From NCBI GenBank assembly GCA_018239715.1, contig JAFEGW010000007.1, forward strand, positions 62,001-126,000: a DNA stretch of 64,000 nt, written 5' to 3'. A model generated the notes under the pieces. It was not told where the DNA came from. It was given only the letters and a program-made list of their open reading frames with translations, and did not search any database. The position numbers were made by a program, and so were the translations under genes. Position 1 is the stretch's first letter, and the number at the start of each line of letters is the position of its first letter. This DNA comes from Verrucomicrobiota bacterium (GTDB taxonomy: Bacteria; Chlamydiota; Chlamydiia; Chlamydiales; Rhabdochlamydiaceae). Below are positions 8,961 to 18,400 of the stretch, piece by piece.

Positions 8961-9896
8961 ATGATATCAAGGATAGGTCTTGCCATTTTCGGAGCTGCTG
9001 CCCTTTCTCCATTGTCTGCTGATGAATCAAATCCTGTCACGATCTCTCCAGCTGAAAACCCACTACCTCCTGTTTATTACCCGTCTTGCAGCCCTATCGA
9101 AATCGATATCACGGTAGCAATGGACGGTTTTCGAAGCCTTCCGGAAGGAAGCTTTGAAGGGAACTGGGGAGCTCTTGCGGCAGTTAACTTAAAAGCGCCT
9201 CTTCCCCAAGCTTGGTCTGTTCAACTCGCTGGTAGCTATGGACTCTACGATTGGTACGGAAGGTCTTCGACACCTAAACATGTGGGCGAAGTGCAGCAGC
9301 AAGGATTTATGACCTTTGCAACCTCGCGGCAAACAGAGGATGCGTCAGGACTTAGCGGAGGTCTTGCCTACGATTGTATGTTAAATAGAAACTTTGGCGA
9401 GTTTGCCGTGAACCCCTTTACGTCTCAAATTCGAGGGCAAATGGGGTATTTGATCAAGGGAGGCAACGAGTTGGGTGTTTGGGCCACCTACGGCATCAAT
9501 AAGTCAAATGAAAAAGCCCAGCAAATACCTCTGCGCTTTAGAGCGATTAGCCAAGCCCATCTATTTTGGTGTCACTACTTTAAAAATAAGGGTTACACCA
9601 TGGTTTGGGCAGGGACTCCGTATCGAAGAGGTCTGATGTACAAATCGGGCAGGCCCGGAACCTTCATTTTCGGCGCTCAATTCTCTATGCCGCTGACAAG
9701 TTATCTGGCCCTTCAGGGAACAGCAGCCTATATGGGCGCAAGGAACGTTTCTGGCATTAAATCTTCTACCGCTTATGCAGCCGATGTAGCGATGGGGATT
9801 AGCTATTCCTTTGGTAAGCGAAGAATCGTTCAAGGCCCTTATATGACTCCTGCTAATAATAGTAATTTTATCTCTGATACGAATGTAAATTTCTAA
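8961..9896 (+). CDS. Putative outer-membrane protein
   Basis: A 311-residue protein with a short signal peptide (MISRIGLAIFGAAALSPLSA), preceded by AGAGGAAAAG. The mature chain is rich in aromatic and glycine residues in alternating strands, such as WSVQLAGSYGLYDWYG, GQMGYLIKGGNELGVWATYG and FIFGAQFSMPLTSYLALQGT. This pattern fits an outer-membrane beta-barrel. It may belong to the DUF6666-type group found in Planctomycetes and Chlamydiae, but I am not certain of that. The last residue is Phe, as is common for substrates of the barrel assembly machinery. It is monocistronic and divergent from the kelch-like gene. Confidence 0.7.
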   Translation: MISRIGLAIFGAAALSPLSADESNPVTISPAENPLPPVYYPSCSPIEIDITVAMDGFRSLPEGSFEGNWGALAAVNLKAPLPQAWSVQLAGSYGLYDWYGRSSTPKHVGEVQQQGFMTFATSRQTEDASGLSGGLAYDCMLNRNFGEFAVNPFTSQIRGQMGYLIKGGNELGVWATYGINKSNEKAQQIPLRFRAISQAHLFWCHYFKNKGYTMVWAGTPYRRGLMYKSGRPGTFIFGAQFSMPLTSYLALQGTAAYMGARNVSGIKSSTAYAADVAMGISYSFGKRRIVQGPYMTPANNSNFISDTNVNF

Positions 9897-9936
9897 TAAT
9901 ACCTTTGTTAGCAACCCCAGCTCTTACTGAATTTTT

Positions 9937-9972
9937 TACTGAGGGGATGGACTTTTGAAAGCCACCTCAGTA
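9937..9972 (+). terminator. Hairpin between the OMP gene and lplA
   Basis: TACTGAGG and CCTCAGTA form a perfect 8-bp stem around 20 bases, ending 10 bases before the lplA ATG. There is no T-run after it. It may end the preceding transcript or fold in the lplA leader over its weak ribosome site. Confidence 0.35.
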
Positions 9973-9982
9973 GAATATTCGG

Positions 9983-10681
9983 ATGGCCTGGAATATCCTT
10001 GAAAGACAAGCTGCTTCTGCACGAGCGAACATGGAGATGGACTCCCAGTTGCTCGAAGGTTTGGGCGACCAAGAAAAGCCTATCCTCCATCTTTATGCTT
10101 GGGAGAGGGAGAGCTTGACTTTCGGCTATTTTATGAAGCCCGAAGAGTTATTAAATCTAGAAGAGGCAGAAATGAGGGGAATCGATTGGGCCCGCCGCCC
10201 TACAGGGGGAGGCACCGTCTTCCATTTGTGGGATCTTGCTTTTTCCGTGCTCATCCCAGCAAAATCTCCGCTCTTCTCAACTAACACCCTGGACAACTAT
10301 AATCTGATCAATCGTGTCGTCAAAGATGTGGTTAAAGAGTTTATCGGTGGAGAGATTAGCTTGACCCCCGACGATGCGCCGTTTTCGGATCCCACTTGTA
10401 CCCATTTTTGCATGGCGCGGCCGACCAAGTACGATGTGATGCTACAAGGGAAGAAAATCGCCGGGGCCGCCCAGCGTAAAACGAAAGAAGGTTTTTTGCA
10501 TCAAGGGACGTTAGCTTTAATCAGTCCCGATGAAGAACTATTGACAGCCCTGCTTCCTTCGGCGGCTGTACGAGAGGCGATGATGCGAACGACTTTTCCT
10601 CTCCTTCAAGAGCGGGGTGATTTGAAAGAAGGACGAAAGCAGCTTTGTGAACACTTAAAGAGACATTTTACAAAATTATGA
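9983..10681 (+). CDS. lplA: Lipoate-protein ligase family protein
   Basis: LplA activates lipoate with ATP and attaches it to a lysine of acceptor domains. The 232-residue protein has the BPL/LplA fold motifs: RRPTGGGTVFH near residue 71, then the catalytic-lysine region KYDVMLQGKKIAGAAQRKT and FLHQGTL. It lacks the separate C-terminal domain of E. coli LplA, as in chlamydial and Gram-positive short forms. It is first in an operon-like run, overlaps the next gene by ATGA, and gcvH, a likely acceptor, is four genes downstream. C. trachomatis has lplA near gcvH (CT285/CT282 from memory). No strong ribosome site is seen before the ATG. Confidence 0.88.
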   Translation: MAWNILERQAASARANMEMDSQLLEGLGDQEKPILHLYAWERESLTFGYFMKPEELLNLEEAEMRGIDWARRPTGGGTVFHLWDLAFSVLIPAKSPLFSTNTLDNYNLINRVVKDVVKEFIGGEISLTPDDAPFSDPTCTHFCMARPTKYDVMLQGKKIAGAAQRKTKEGFLHQGTLALISPDEELLTALLPSAAVREAMMRTTFPLLQERGDLKEGRKQLCEHLKRHFTKL

Positions 10682-12201
10682 CGGACAAAAAGAAAACAGC
10701 GATTAATCCCCAGCGACATGAGAATTACCCTGAATGGTACCAAGAAGTTTTGAAAGCGGCCGATCTGGCCGAACATTCGGCGGTCCGCGGCTGCATGGTG
10801 ATCAAACCGTGGGGTTATTCCATCTGGGAAAATATGCAAAAAACCCTAGATGGCAAGTTTAAAGAAACAGGCCATCAAAACGCCTACTTCCCTCTGTTTA
10901 TTCCGCTCAGTTATATGCAAAAGGAAGCCGAGCACGTCGAAGGCTTTGCCAAAGAATGCGCTGTGGTCACGCATCACCGTTTAGAAAAGGACAAAGACGG
11001 CAAGCTCATGCCCGCAGGGCCGTTGGACGAGCCTTTGATTGTCCGTCCTACGTCGGAGATGATCATCGGCGAGACATTTTCTAAATGGGTCACTTCGTAT
11101 CGGGATCTTCCGCTTTTAATCAACCAATGGTGCAACGTTGTCCGTTGGGAGATGAGGACACGGCTTTTCTTAAGAACGACCGAATTCCTCTGGCAGGAAG
11201 GGCATACGGCTCATGCGACCGCTGAAGAGGCGTTGGAAGAGACCATGCGGATGCTGCGCATCTATGAAGAGTTCGCTCGAAAAACACTCGCTATTCCCGT
11301 GATCATGGGTGAAAAAACGCCGTCGGAGAGGTTTCCCGGCGCTGTGTCGACCTATTGTATCGAAGCCATGATGCAAGACAGAAAAGCCTTGCAAATGGGC
11401 ACGTCGCATTTCTTAGGGCAAAATTTCGCGAAGTCCTGCGAGATTAAATTCCAAGATCAGAAGGGGGAGATGGCCTATGCTTGGACCACTTCTTGGGGAA
11501 CTACAACCCGGATGATCGGGGCCCTTGTGATGAATCATAGCGATGACGACGGCTTAGTGCTGCCTCCTAAGATTGCCTCGGCCCACGTCGTGATCATTCC
11601 GATTATCCACAAAGAAGAGACCCGCGCTGAAGTCATGGGATACTGCCATAGTTTAGCAGGAGAGCTCCGGCATGTGCTTTTTGACGGAAAGCCGCTCCTA
11701 GTGATTGTGGATGAGAGGGACCTGCGCAGCGGAGAGAAAGCTTGGAGCTGGATTAAAAAGGGCGTTCCTATTCGGATTGAAGTGGGCCCCCGCGACATCG
11801 CCAACGACTCCTTCCCTGTCGCTCGGCGCGACAAGCCGCATAAAGAATCGACTCCTTTGTCTCGGGGCCATTTAGTCGCTAAAATTTCAGATATCCTCGA
11901 GGAGATCCAAAACAATATCTATCAAAAAGCGCTTACCTTCCGAAATTCCCATATTCAGAAGATTGAAAACAAAGATGATTTTTATGCGTATTTCACTCCG
12001 AAAAATAAAGAGCAGCCGGAGATTCACGGTGGCTTTGCCTCGGCGCATTGGTGCGGGGATACAGCTGTCGAAGAGCAAATTAAAAATGATTTAGGAGTCA
12101 CTATCCGCTGCATTCCGCTCGATAGCGAAGCCGAAGAAGGCGCTTGTGTCATCACAGGAAAGAAAAGCCGGCAGCGTGTAATCTATGCAAAATCTTACTA
12201 A
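10678..12201 (+). CDS. proS: Prolyl-tRNA synthetase, eukaryote/archaea-type
   Basis: Charges tRNA-Pro. The 507-residue protein is of the short eukaryote/archaea-like class and not the bacterial class of about 570 residues with an editing insertion. Class II motif 2 is RWEMRTRLFLRTTEF followed by LWQEGHTAH, motif 3 lies around GTTTRMIGALVMNHSDDDGL, and an anticodon-binding domain follows. The C-terminus is the family-typical extension ending in Tyr (VIYAKSY). No INS editing domain is seen between motifs 2 and 3. The ATG overlaps the lplA stop. My memory is that Chlamydia itself has the bacterial type, so this may be a lineage difference from horizontal replacement. Confidence 0.95.
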   Translation: MTDKKKTAINPQRHENYPEWYQEVLKAADLAEHSAVRGCMVIKPWGYSIWENMQKTLDGKFKETGHQNAYFPLFIPLSYMQKEAEHVEGFAKECAVVTHHRLEKDKDGKLMPAGPLDEPLIVRPTSEMIIGETFSKWVTSYRDLPLLINQWCNVVRWEMRTRLFLRTTEFLWQEGHTAHATAEEALEETMRMLRIYEEFARKTLAIPVIMGEKTPSERFPGAVSTYCIEAMMQDRKALQMGTSHFLGQNFAKSCEIKFQDQKGEMAYAWTTSWGTTTRMIGALVMNHSDDDGLVLPPKIASAHVVIIPIIHKEETRAEVMGYCHSLAGELRHVLFDGKPLLVIVDERDLRSGEKAWSWIKKGVPIRIEVGPRDIANDSFPVARRDKPHKESTPLSRGHLVAKISDILEEIQNNIYQKALTFRNSHIQKIENKDDFYAYFTPKNKEQPEIHGGFASAHWCGDTAVEEQIKNDLGVTIRCIPLDSEAEEGACVITGKKSRQRVIYAKSY

Positions 12202-12213
12202 GGATCCATCCAT

Positions 12214-14391
12214 ATGATGAATTTTCTACGGAAACACCAAAAGAAAATGTTCCTCGTGATCACCGTGATGATCATTGCCTCCTTTTGCTTTTTTGGAACA
12301 TCTGCCACGCTTTCTACAAGGGAAATCCCCGATAAAAAAATGGCGCAGGCAATCGACGGGTCCCCGATCATGGAGAGGGAATTGCATGCGATGGTTCGGC
12401 TTTTGTCAATGGGGACTCACGAAGTCCTTAAAAACGATTTTATCTCAACCGGTCTAACAGCGATTTTAGCCGAACGGTATTTTGATGAGTTAAAAGGTGA
12501 ATTTCAAGAAAGACTCGACAAGGCTAAACGTTTTTCGCCTTATGTCCACCCGCAAGTTCCTTTTTTAAGCGCAGAGCAAATATGGAACCGTTTTATTCCT
12601 CAGCTTCCTCGTCGCTTAGCCGAGGTGCAGCAAGGGGATCTCTCCGCCACTACGTTTTCAACTTATTGCAACCTCTATCTCGACCAAGTTGCTTTTCCTC
12701 CCGAGATGCTGCGACGGTTCTTGGTTTATCAACAACAGCAATTTTCTTGGGTATCTCCTGATAGAGAGCTTTCCGATGCCCGCCATTTGGCGCTTTTAGG
12801 CTACCATTCTTTTGAAGAGTGGTTTGGTCCTCGATTCACGGAGATTTTAGGTAAATTTCTCTTTAATGCAGCAGTGATTGCCGAGCAGAAAGGGTATAAA
12901 GTGACAACAGACGAGGCACGCGCTAATCTCCTGCAAACATGCCTGAGCACCCTCCGCTCTGTCCCTTCGAAAGAAGAGGCGACATTTGCCGATGCAAGCG
13001 AGTTTTTGCGCATGCAAGTTCAAATGTCCGGCATTGATGAGTCTCAAGCCATCAAAGTATGGAAAAAAGTCATGCTCGTCCACCGCCTATTTAACGAAGT
13101 CGGACAAGCTGTTTTTGTCGATCCTCTCAGCTACCAGCAATTCACTTCGTATGCGGACGAAAGCGCAACTGTCGAAGTTTATCAACTCCCTGAAGTATTA
13201 CGTTTGCGGGATTTCCGATCGCTTTTAAAAGTGCAATATTACTTAGATGCTGTTGCACAGCCCTCCAAGAAAAAAGATCTCCCTCAACAATACTTCTCTG
13301 TGGACGAGGTGGAGAAAAGAGCTCCCGAGCTCGTTATCAGCCGGTACGAGATGGAAGTCGCCAAAACGACCAAAGAAGAAGTGGGCAGCCGTTTGACTTT
13401 GAAAGAGACATGGGATTATGAAGTGAGCGATGCAGGTTGGCAGCGGCTGACAGCTGAGTTCCCGATTTTAGCTCGCGGCAATGCCAACACACGGGAAGGT
13501 CGAGACTTGAGTCTCGATGCCTTAGGACAAAATCTCCGTTTGAAGGTCGATCGATTTGCACGATCGTGTTTGATTGACCAGCATCCTGAATGGATTGAAG
13601 AGGCGCTTTCAAATGCCCGCAGCGAGAAGCAAAAAATCGGCATCCGCTCCCGCGGATCTGTCGTACCTTTCACGGAAATTGAAGATACGACGGCATTACG
13701 CACCCATTTGCAAAATGCTCCTATTGGCGAGCCTAGCCCTCTGTTTACTCAAGATCACCAAAGTTACTATCGGATAACCGTGTGGAATAAGCCTGCAGCT
13801 AAAGAAGTCATGAAGCTGCAAGAAGCCTTGGAAGGGGACTTACTCGGTCAGCTTTTGGATGAAAAGCTGCAAAATGCTTATCCCGATGTGCGAAAAAAAG
13901 ATCCTACGGCTTTTAAGCTGGAAAACGATGCTTGGAAGCCTTTCTCCGATGTGCGCGATCAAGTCGGAGCTATTGTCTATGCGGACTTTCTCAAGCAAAT
14001 CTCCGATAAAACCCTGCCGCTCGATCAATATCCCGCGCAACGGTTTACAGCGTTTATGCAAAACGCCAAAAAAAGTATTGAAAGCAAGGGCGATGATTCC
14101 CCCTATCTCAAAGCATCTGGCGAACCGTTCACGCTCGTCCGGCAAACAAAAGAAGTTAAGCGCAGCGACATGACGACTTTATCTAAAGAAGAGATGTTTG
14201 CTGCAGCCGAGGGGAAGTGGTCGAGCATCTCGACGCCTCGAAACGGCGATCTGGCTTTCTTCCGTCTAATTAAAAAAGGAATCAGCGAGCAGGCCATTGC
14301 AGAAAAATTGGCAGAGGGTCAGCGGCTTCTGGGCATGGACGCCCGCCGAGTTTTGATGCACCAAGTGCTTTCAAAAATGGACAAGCAATAA
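12214..14391 (+). CDS. Membrane-anchored periplasmic folding factor, PpiD/SurA-like
   Basis: A 725-residue protein anchored by one N-terminal helix (FLVITVMIIASFCFFGTSA) preceded by basic residues (RKHQKK). Directly after the helix MAQAIDGSPIMERELHAMVR matches the start of a SurA/PpiD N-terminal chaperone domain. The rest is largely helical and charged. A PpiC-type parvulin fold is not obvious, though residues 520-560 (SPLFTQDHQSYYRITVWNKP) resemble the end of one. I infer an extracytoplasmic chaperone for outer-membrane or secreted proteins. It is co-directional with proS (12-base gap) and overlaps the next gene by one base. It is much longer than PpiD usually is in the middle region. Confidence 0.6.
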   Translation: MMNFLRKHQKKMFLVITVMIIASFCFFGTSATLSTREIPDKKMAQAIDGSPIMERELHAMVRLLSMGTHEVLKNDFISTGLTAILAERYFDELKGEFQERLDKAKRFSPYVHPQVPFLSAEQIWNRFIPQLPRRLAEVQQGDLSATTFSTYCNLYLDQVAFPPEMLRRFLVYQQQQFSWVSPDRELSDARHLALLGYHSFEEWFGPRFTEILGKFLFNAAVIAEQKGYKVTTDEARANLLQTCLSTLRSVPSKEEATFADASEFLRMQVQMSGIDESQAIKVWKKVMLVHRLFNEVGQAVFVDPLSYQQFTSYADESATVEVYQLPEVLRLRDFRSLLKVQYYLDAVAQPSKKKDLPQQYFSVDEVEKRAPELVISRYEMEVAKTTKEEVGSRLTLKETWDYEVSDAGWQRLTAEFPILARGNANTREGRDLSLDALGQNLRLKVDRFARSCLIDQHPEWIEEALSNARSEKQKIGIRSRGSVVPFTEIEDTTALRTHLQNAPIGEPSPLFTQDHQSYYRITVWNKPAAKEVMKLQEALEGDLLGQLLDEKLQNAYPDVRKKDPTAFKLENDAWKPFSDVRDQVGAIVYADFLKQISDKTLPLDQYPAQRFTAFMQNAKKSIESKGDDSPYLKASGEPFTLVRQTKEVKRSDMTTLSKEEMFAAAEGKWSSISTPRNGDLAFFRLIKKGISEQAIAEKLAEGQRLLGMDARRVLMHQVLSKMDKQ

Positions 14392-15032
14392 TGGTCCTCG
14401 GCGAAAAATTCCCTCCGATTGCTCCGATCCACTTCTTCCGAGTGGAGGCCGATCTTAAGTACGGGAAAGAAATCACCCGCCGTCTTTTCGGAAAAGGTTA
14501 CCAGCTGCCGGATACTTCTTCCTTCCTAGGCGAAGAACATTTTGCCGACGTGGCGCTCGCTTGGCATGAGGGGGGGATAGAACTCCAGATGGAGGTCCAT
14601 AAAAAATTTGAAGAGGCCGTCTATCCGAAATATGATGAAGGGGATGCGATCGAACTTTTCATCGATACAAGGGATCTCAAAGAGGCCGGATTCCCTACCC
14701 GCTTCTGCCACCATTTTTTGATCCTTCCCCAAGAAGTGCAAGGAGTACGTGCCCTGGAACTTACCCGTTTCCGCAGCGAAGACAGCCATCCTCTCTGCGA
14801 TCCCAAAGAAATCGAAGTCGAAGCCGAGATGAGTTCTCGAGAGTATACGGTCCGTATCCATTTGCCCGCGGAAATTTTACATGGCTATGATCCGCAGGGG
14901 TTTGATAAACTAGGATTGACCTATTGCATACATCGGCCCAAAGGAGAGTCGCAGCATTTTGCTGTTTCATCGAAGTACGTTCAAATTTCGCAACATCCTT
15001 CTCTCTGGGCCACTTGTAAACTAACTAAGTAG
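14391..15032 (+). CDS. CBM9-like/DOMON-like protein of unknown role
   Basis: A 213-residue protein without signal peptide or membrane helix. The stretch GDAIELFIDTRDLKEAG in the middle is the hallmark of CBM9-like beta-sandwich domains, and the flanking strands (ALAWHEGGIELQMEVHK, YTVRIHLPAEILHG) fit. CBM9-like domains are usually on secreted enzymes, so a stand-alone cytoplasmic copy is unusual. Its start codon shares one base with the previous stop, so translation is probably coupled. It sits directly before gcvH. I can assign only the fold, and with moderate trust. Confidence 0.6.
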   Translation: MVLGEKFPPIAPIHFFRVEADLKYGKEITRRLFGKGYQLPDTSSFLGEEHFADVALAWHEGGIELQMEVHKKFEEAVYPKYDEGDAIELFIDTRDLKEAGFPTRFCHHFLILPQEVQGVRALELTRFRSEDSHPLCDPKEIEVEAEMSSREYTVRIHLPAEILHGYDPQGFDKLGLTYCIHRPKGESQHFAVSSKYVQISQHPSLWATCKLTK

Positions 15033-15042
15033 GGGAAAATTT

Positions 15043-15402
15043 ATGTATTTCACCGACTCGCATGAATGGATTAGCGTGGAGGGAGATTTAGGCAAAGTGG
15101 GGATCACCGCCTATGCAGGACGCGAGCTAGGAGAAGTTGTTTATCTCCAGCTGCCCGACATCGGACGCCGTGTCAAGGCCGGTGAAGAAGTCGTGATTTT
15201 GGAGTCGACCAAAGCCGCTGCCGATATCTACGCTCCTGTCTCAGGAGAGATTGTCGCTGTGAATGAAGCCTTGCGCCAATCTGCAGATATTTTGAATGAG
15301 TCGCCCGAAGATCGAGGATGGCTTTTTCAGATACGGCTCTCGAATGTGAAAGAACTCGATCAACTCATGACGCAGTCTTCCTATCAAAAGCTAGTGACCT
15401 GA
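15043..15402 (+). CDS. gcvH: Glycine cleavage system H-like lipoyl protein
   Basis: A 119-residue lipoyl carrier. The lipoylation site is K57 in ILESTKAAADIYAP and the domain has the usual hammerhead fold motif pattern (GEVVYLQLPDIGRRV upstream). A ribosome site AGGGGAAA precedes the ATG. In chlamydiae GcvH is generally found without the P and T proteins, so it probably works as a lipoate carrier or lipoyl-relay protein; no gcvP or gcvT is present in this window either. lplA in the same run is the likely ligase. Confidence 0.95.
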   Translation: MYFTDSHEWISVEGDLGKVGITAYAGRELGEVVYLQLPDIGRRVKAGEEVVILESTKAAADIYAPVSGEIVAVNEALRQSADILNESPEDRGWLFQIRLSNVKELDQLMTQSSYQKLVT

Positions 15403-15409
15403 AGGTGTG

Positions 15410-18400
15410 ATGAAAAAGTTTTTCTGGAGCTTCTTTGTTGTCGCGGCACTCTCTTTCTCGTGCTATGCAGCGCGTCACTGGATCCTAGGAGCTTCCCTCG
15501 AATTTGCTTTGAAAAAAACGGCAGGGAAAACCGTCGCTTACAATCAACGCAGCTGGGAAGACGGAAGGCTTGTTTATCAAGGTCTTTCTTTGGGCGAAAA
15601 GCTCCATGTCGAGCAAGCTTCCTTTGACTTCGATTTTCATCTGTTTCCTATTTTCCTAAGCTGCAAAGTTCATTTGAGCTCTCCGACTCTGCAGCTTGAT
15701 GATGCCGAAAGCGATCCCGTCAATCTGGCTTTTCTACTCCCGGGAAAATTCTGGACAGTCAAACTCGATGTGAGCGATGGAAGCCTCACTGCTCCCGATG
15801 GCAAAATTTACACTTTTGACTTTGTTAGCGGCTCTGAAAAAGAAGAAATTGGAAAAGTCGCCGTTTATCAAAACGAACCTCTTTTGACCTGCGGATTTAA
15901 CTTTTATGCCGGGAGCCTGGCTGTCGATTTTCAAATGGAGCAAGCTGCGCTGGAAAAAATTTTCCCCCTTGCTTCTATTTTTTATCCGCTGCAGCAATGG
16001 AATGTCCTGGAAGGTTCTGCCTCGGCTGAACTTAAAGGGAGCCTCGATCGCAAGACGCTGACCTTTTTGGCAGGCCATTTTTCACTTCAGAATGTCCGAT
16101 GGGAATCGGAAGATGTCATTTTTGCTGTCGACAAAACAGTCAGCCAAATCGATTTTCAGGGTGATATGGAGACCCTTCTATTGGATACCGATTTCAAAGG
16201 CGTCGACCTTTTTTGGAAGGATCTGGAAGTTGTGCGCGGAGAAGGGTCCATCCTCTTTAAACCGGAGGCTATGCCCATTTTTGAAGCCCATGCTGCTGTT
16301 CATTTAGGCGCTCTCGAGGGTCGTGCAGATCTAGTCGGCCAAGGGGGCATCCATGATAAAGATTCACTTTGGCTCGAAGGCAGCTTGGATTATGTCACGG
16401 CAAACAATCCTTTAAAGGTCAATTTTTCTTGGGCCGATGATGGAGAGTCACAGGTTCTCCAAACGCACGTCCATAATCTCGGAAAAGAAATCTTGAATCT
16501 GCTGAGTGGATGGTTTCTGAACTGGAAGATCGAGCAAGGCCGCTTAGATGGCCAGATGACGACATTGCTGAACCAGGGAATTTTCCAGCGCCTTCAGCTC
16601 GACAAAGTTCAAGTGCATGATTTAACCTTGAATAACTTTTCCATTCAAGAGGCCGATCTCCAAGGTTCCATCAATTTGCTTTCGGGAGATATCGAGAAAT
16701 TGGTCCTACAAGCCCACGAAGTACAAGGCGAGTATCAAGGAATGAAAATTTCTTCTGCCAGCTCCACCTTGTCTATCAAAGATAATATCTTTGAACCGAG
16801 CTCTGCTTTTGGCAAATTGAACCATATTCCGTTGGGACTCCAGCTCCAGGGCCCTATCTCCAGTTTTCACGCCTCTGCCAAACTCGTCGCCGGAGCCTCC
16901 GAATGGCTGCAGCTTCCCAAAAATAGCGATGAGCCTCCTGTTGTTTTGGAACTGGTCATCGATCGGAAACAGGCTGACTTGGAAGTTGCAGGGACAATTT
17001 CCTGCGCGGAAGACGTTGTTCAGCTGAAAGGTCATGCCTCGTTATCTACATCTCTCTGGGAAGGAAGCTTTCAAGCTCCTCGGCTTTGCTCTACCTTCTA
17101 CACCCCCTTTCTGAAAGCTCTTGCTCCGGCAGTCAAGCTGCAAGGAAATCTTTCTCTGCAGGGCAAATTTTCTCCCCAAGGAGTCGATACTACCATTCTG
17201 GGGCAAGACCTGATTGCCACAGCTCCGGCTTTCCAAATTTCTATGCCCGGCCAAAGCCGCGAATTGCTCTATCACTACGACTTTGTTCAGAAACAAGGAC
17301 GCGCCTCAGCAAAGCTTGCGCCGCTACAGTTAACTTGTCCGCAATTTCCCCATCCAGTTTCTATCGCAGGCGGCGACCTTGCTTACGAGGGAACTTCCCT
17401 CTCTTGCAAGGGGCTAATAGGACAGATGGGCGGTATCGATGCGCAAGGGAACTTGTCTGCTCATTGGAAGGATCAGCTTCAAGTCAGCTTTACCTCCCAA
17501 AAAATACAAGGATCTCTCAAAGATCTACTCGCAGTTACTTCCCATTTCTACAAACTTCCCTTCCCCGTTGAAGGCCGTTTTGTCTCTCCTCCTGAAGGAG
17601 TGCAAATCCATTATGCCCATGGAAAATACGACTACCGGTTCCAAGCCTTTCTCAAAGATCTCCAAGTCGCCTTAACTCCCAAACTTTCTCTATATGACAC
17701 CTCTTGCAGTCTGGTTTTTGACTCGTTTGATAACCTGTTGCTGCTCTCTAATCTCCATGCGAACCTCAACGATACTCTTGCACTGACTTCTCAGCAGATA
17801 GGGTTTAAAAATGGCGCGTGGGAATTCGATGCGATTGTCGCCCATCATTCACAGCCGGTTTTATCCCTGCAAGGACAAGCGGCTCCTACTTCACTAGGGT
17901 ATCAGGTCAACCTAAGCTCGGGAAAAGCCTCCGGTAGCTATTTAAAAAGCCCCCTCTCGTTTCTTTGGACGCCTTCTGGCAAGATCGAACAAGTGCACGG
18001 ACTGATCCATTTAGAGACCAGCCATTTGCTCGAGCAGCTATCACTGCTCGATCAGTGCGGACTTTTTGAGTTGAATTCAAACATCCGAGAAGTTCTTGAA
18101 AAGTTGCAAGGCAGTATGTCGCTCCGCTTGGCGCATGAGGCTGATCGGTCAGAATATGAGCTGCACGGATCTCAAATCCGCTACGCTACTTCTCTTTTCA
18201 ATTCTGTTGAGGCGGTTCTCTTCAACCAAGGGAACGAATGGATCGTGAAGAGATGTTCTTTGGATGATATCCAAATGAAGGGACATGTTGTTTATCAAAA
18301 CAGTAAATGGGTAATCCCTTCCTGGGATATCGATTGGAAAGATCTCCACTTACAGACTGCGGGAGTCTACTCAAAAGAACAGCTCGATTTCGAACTCCAA

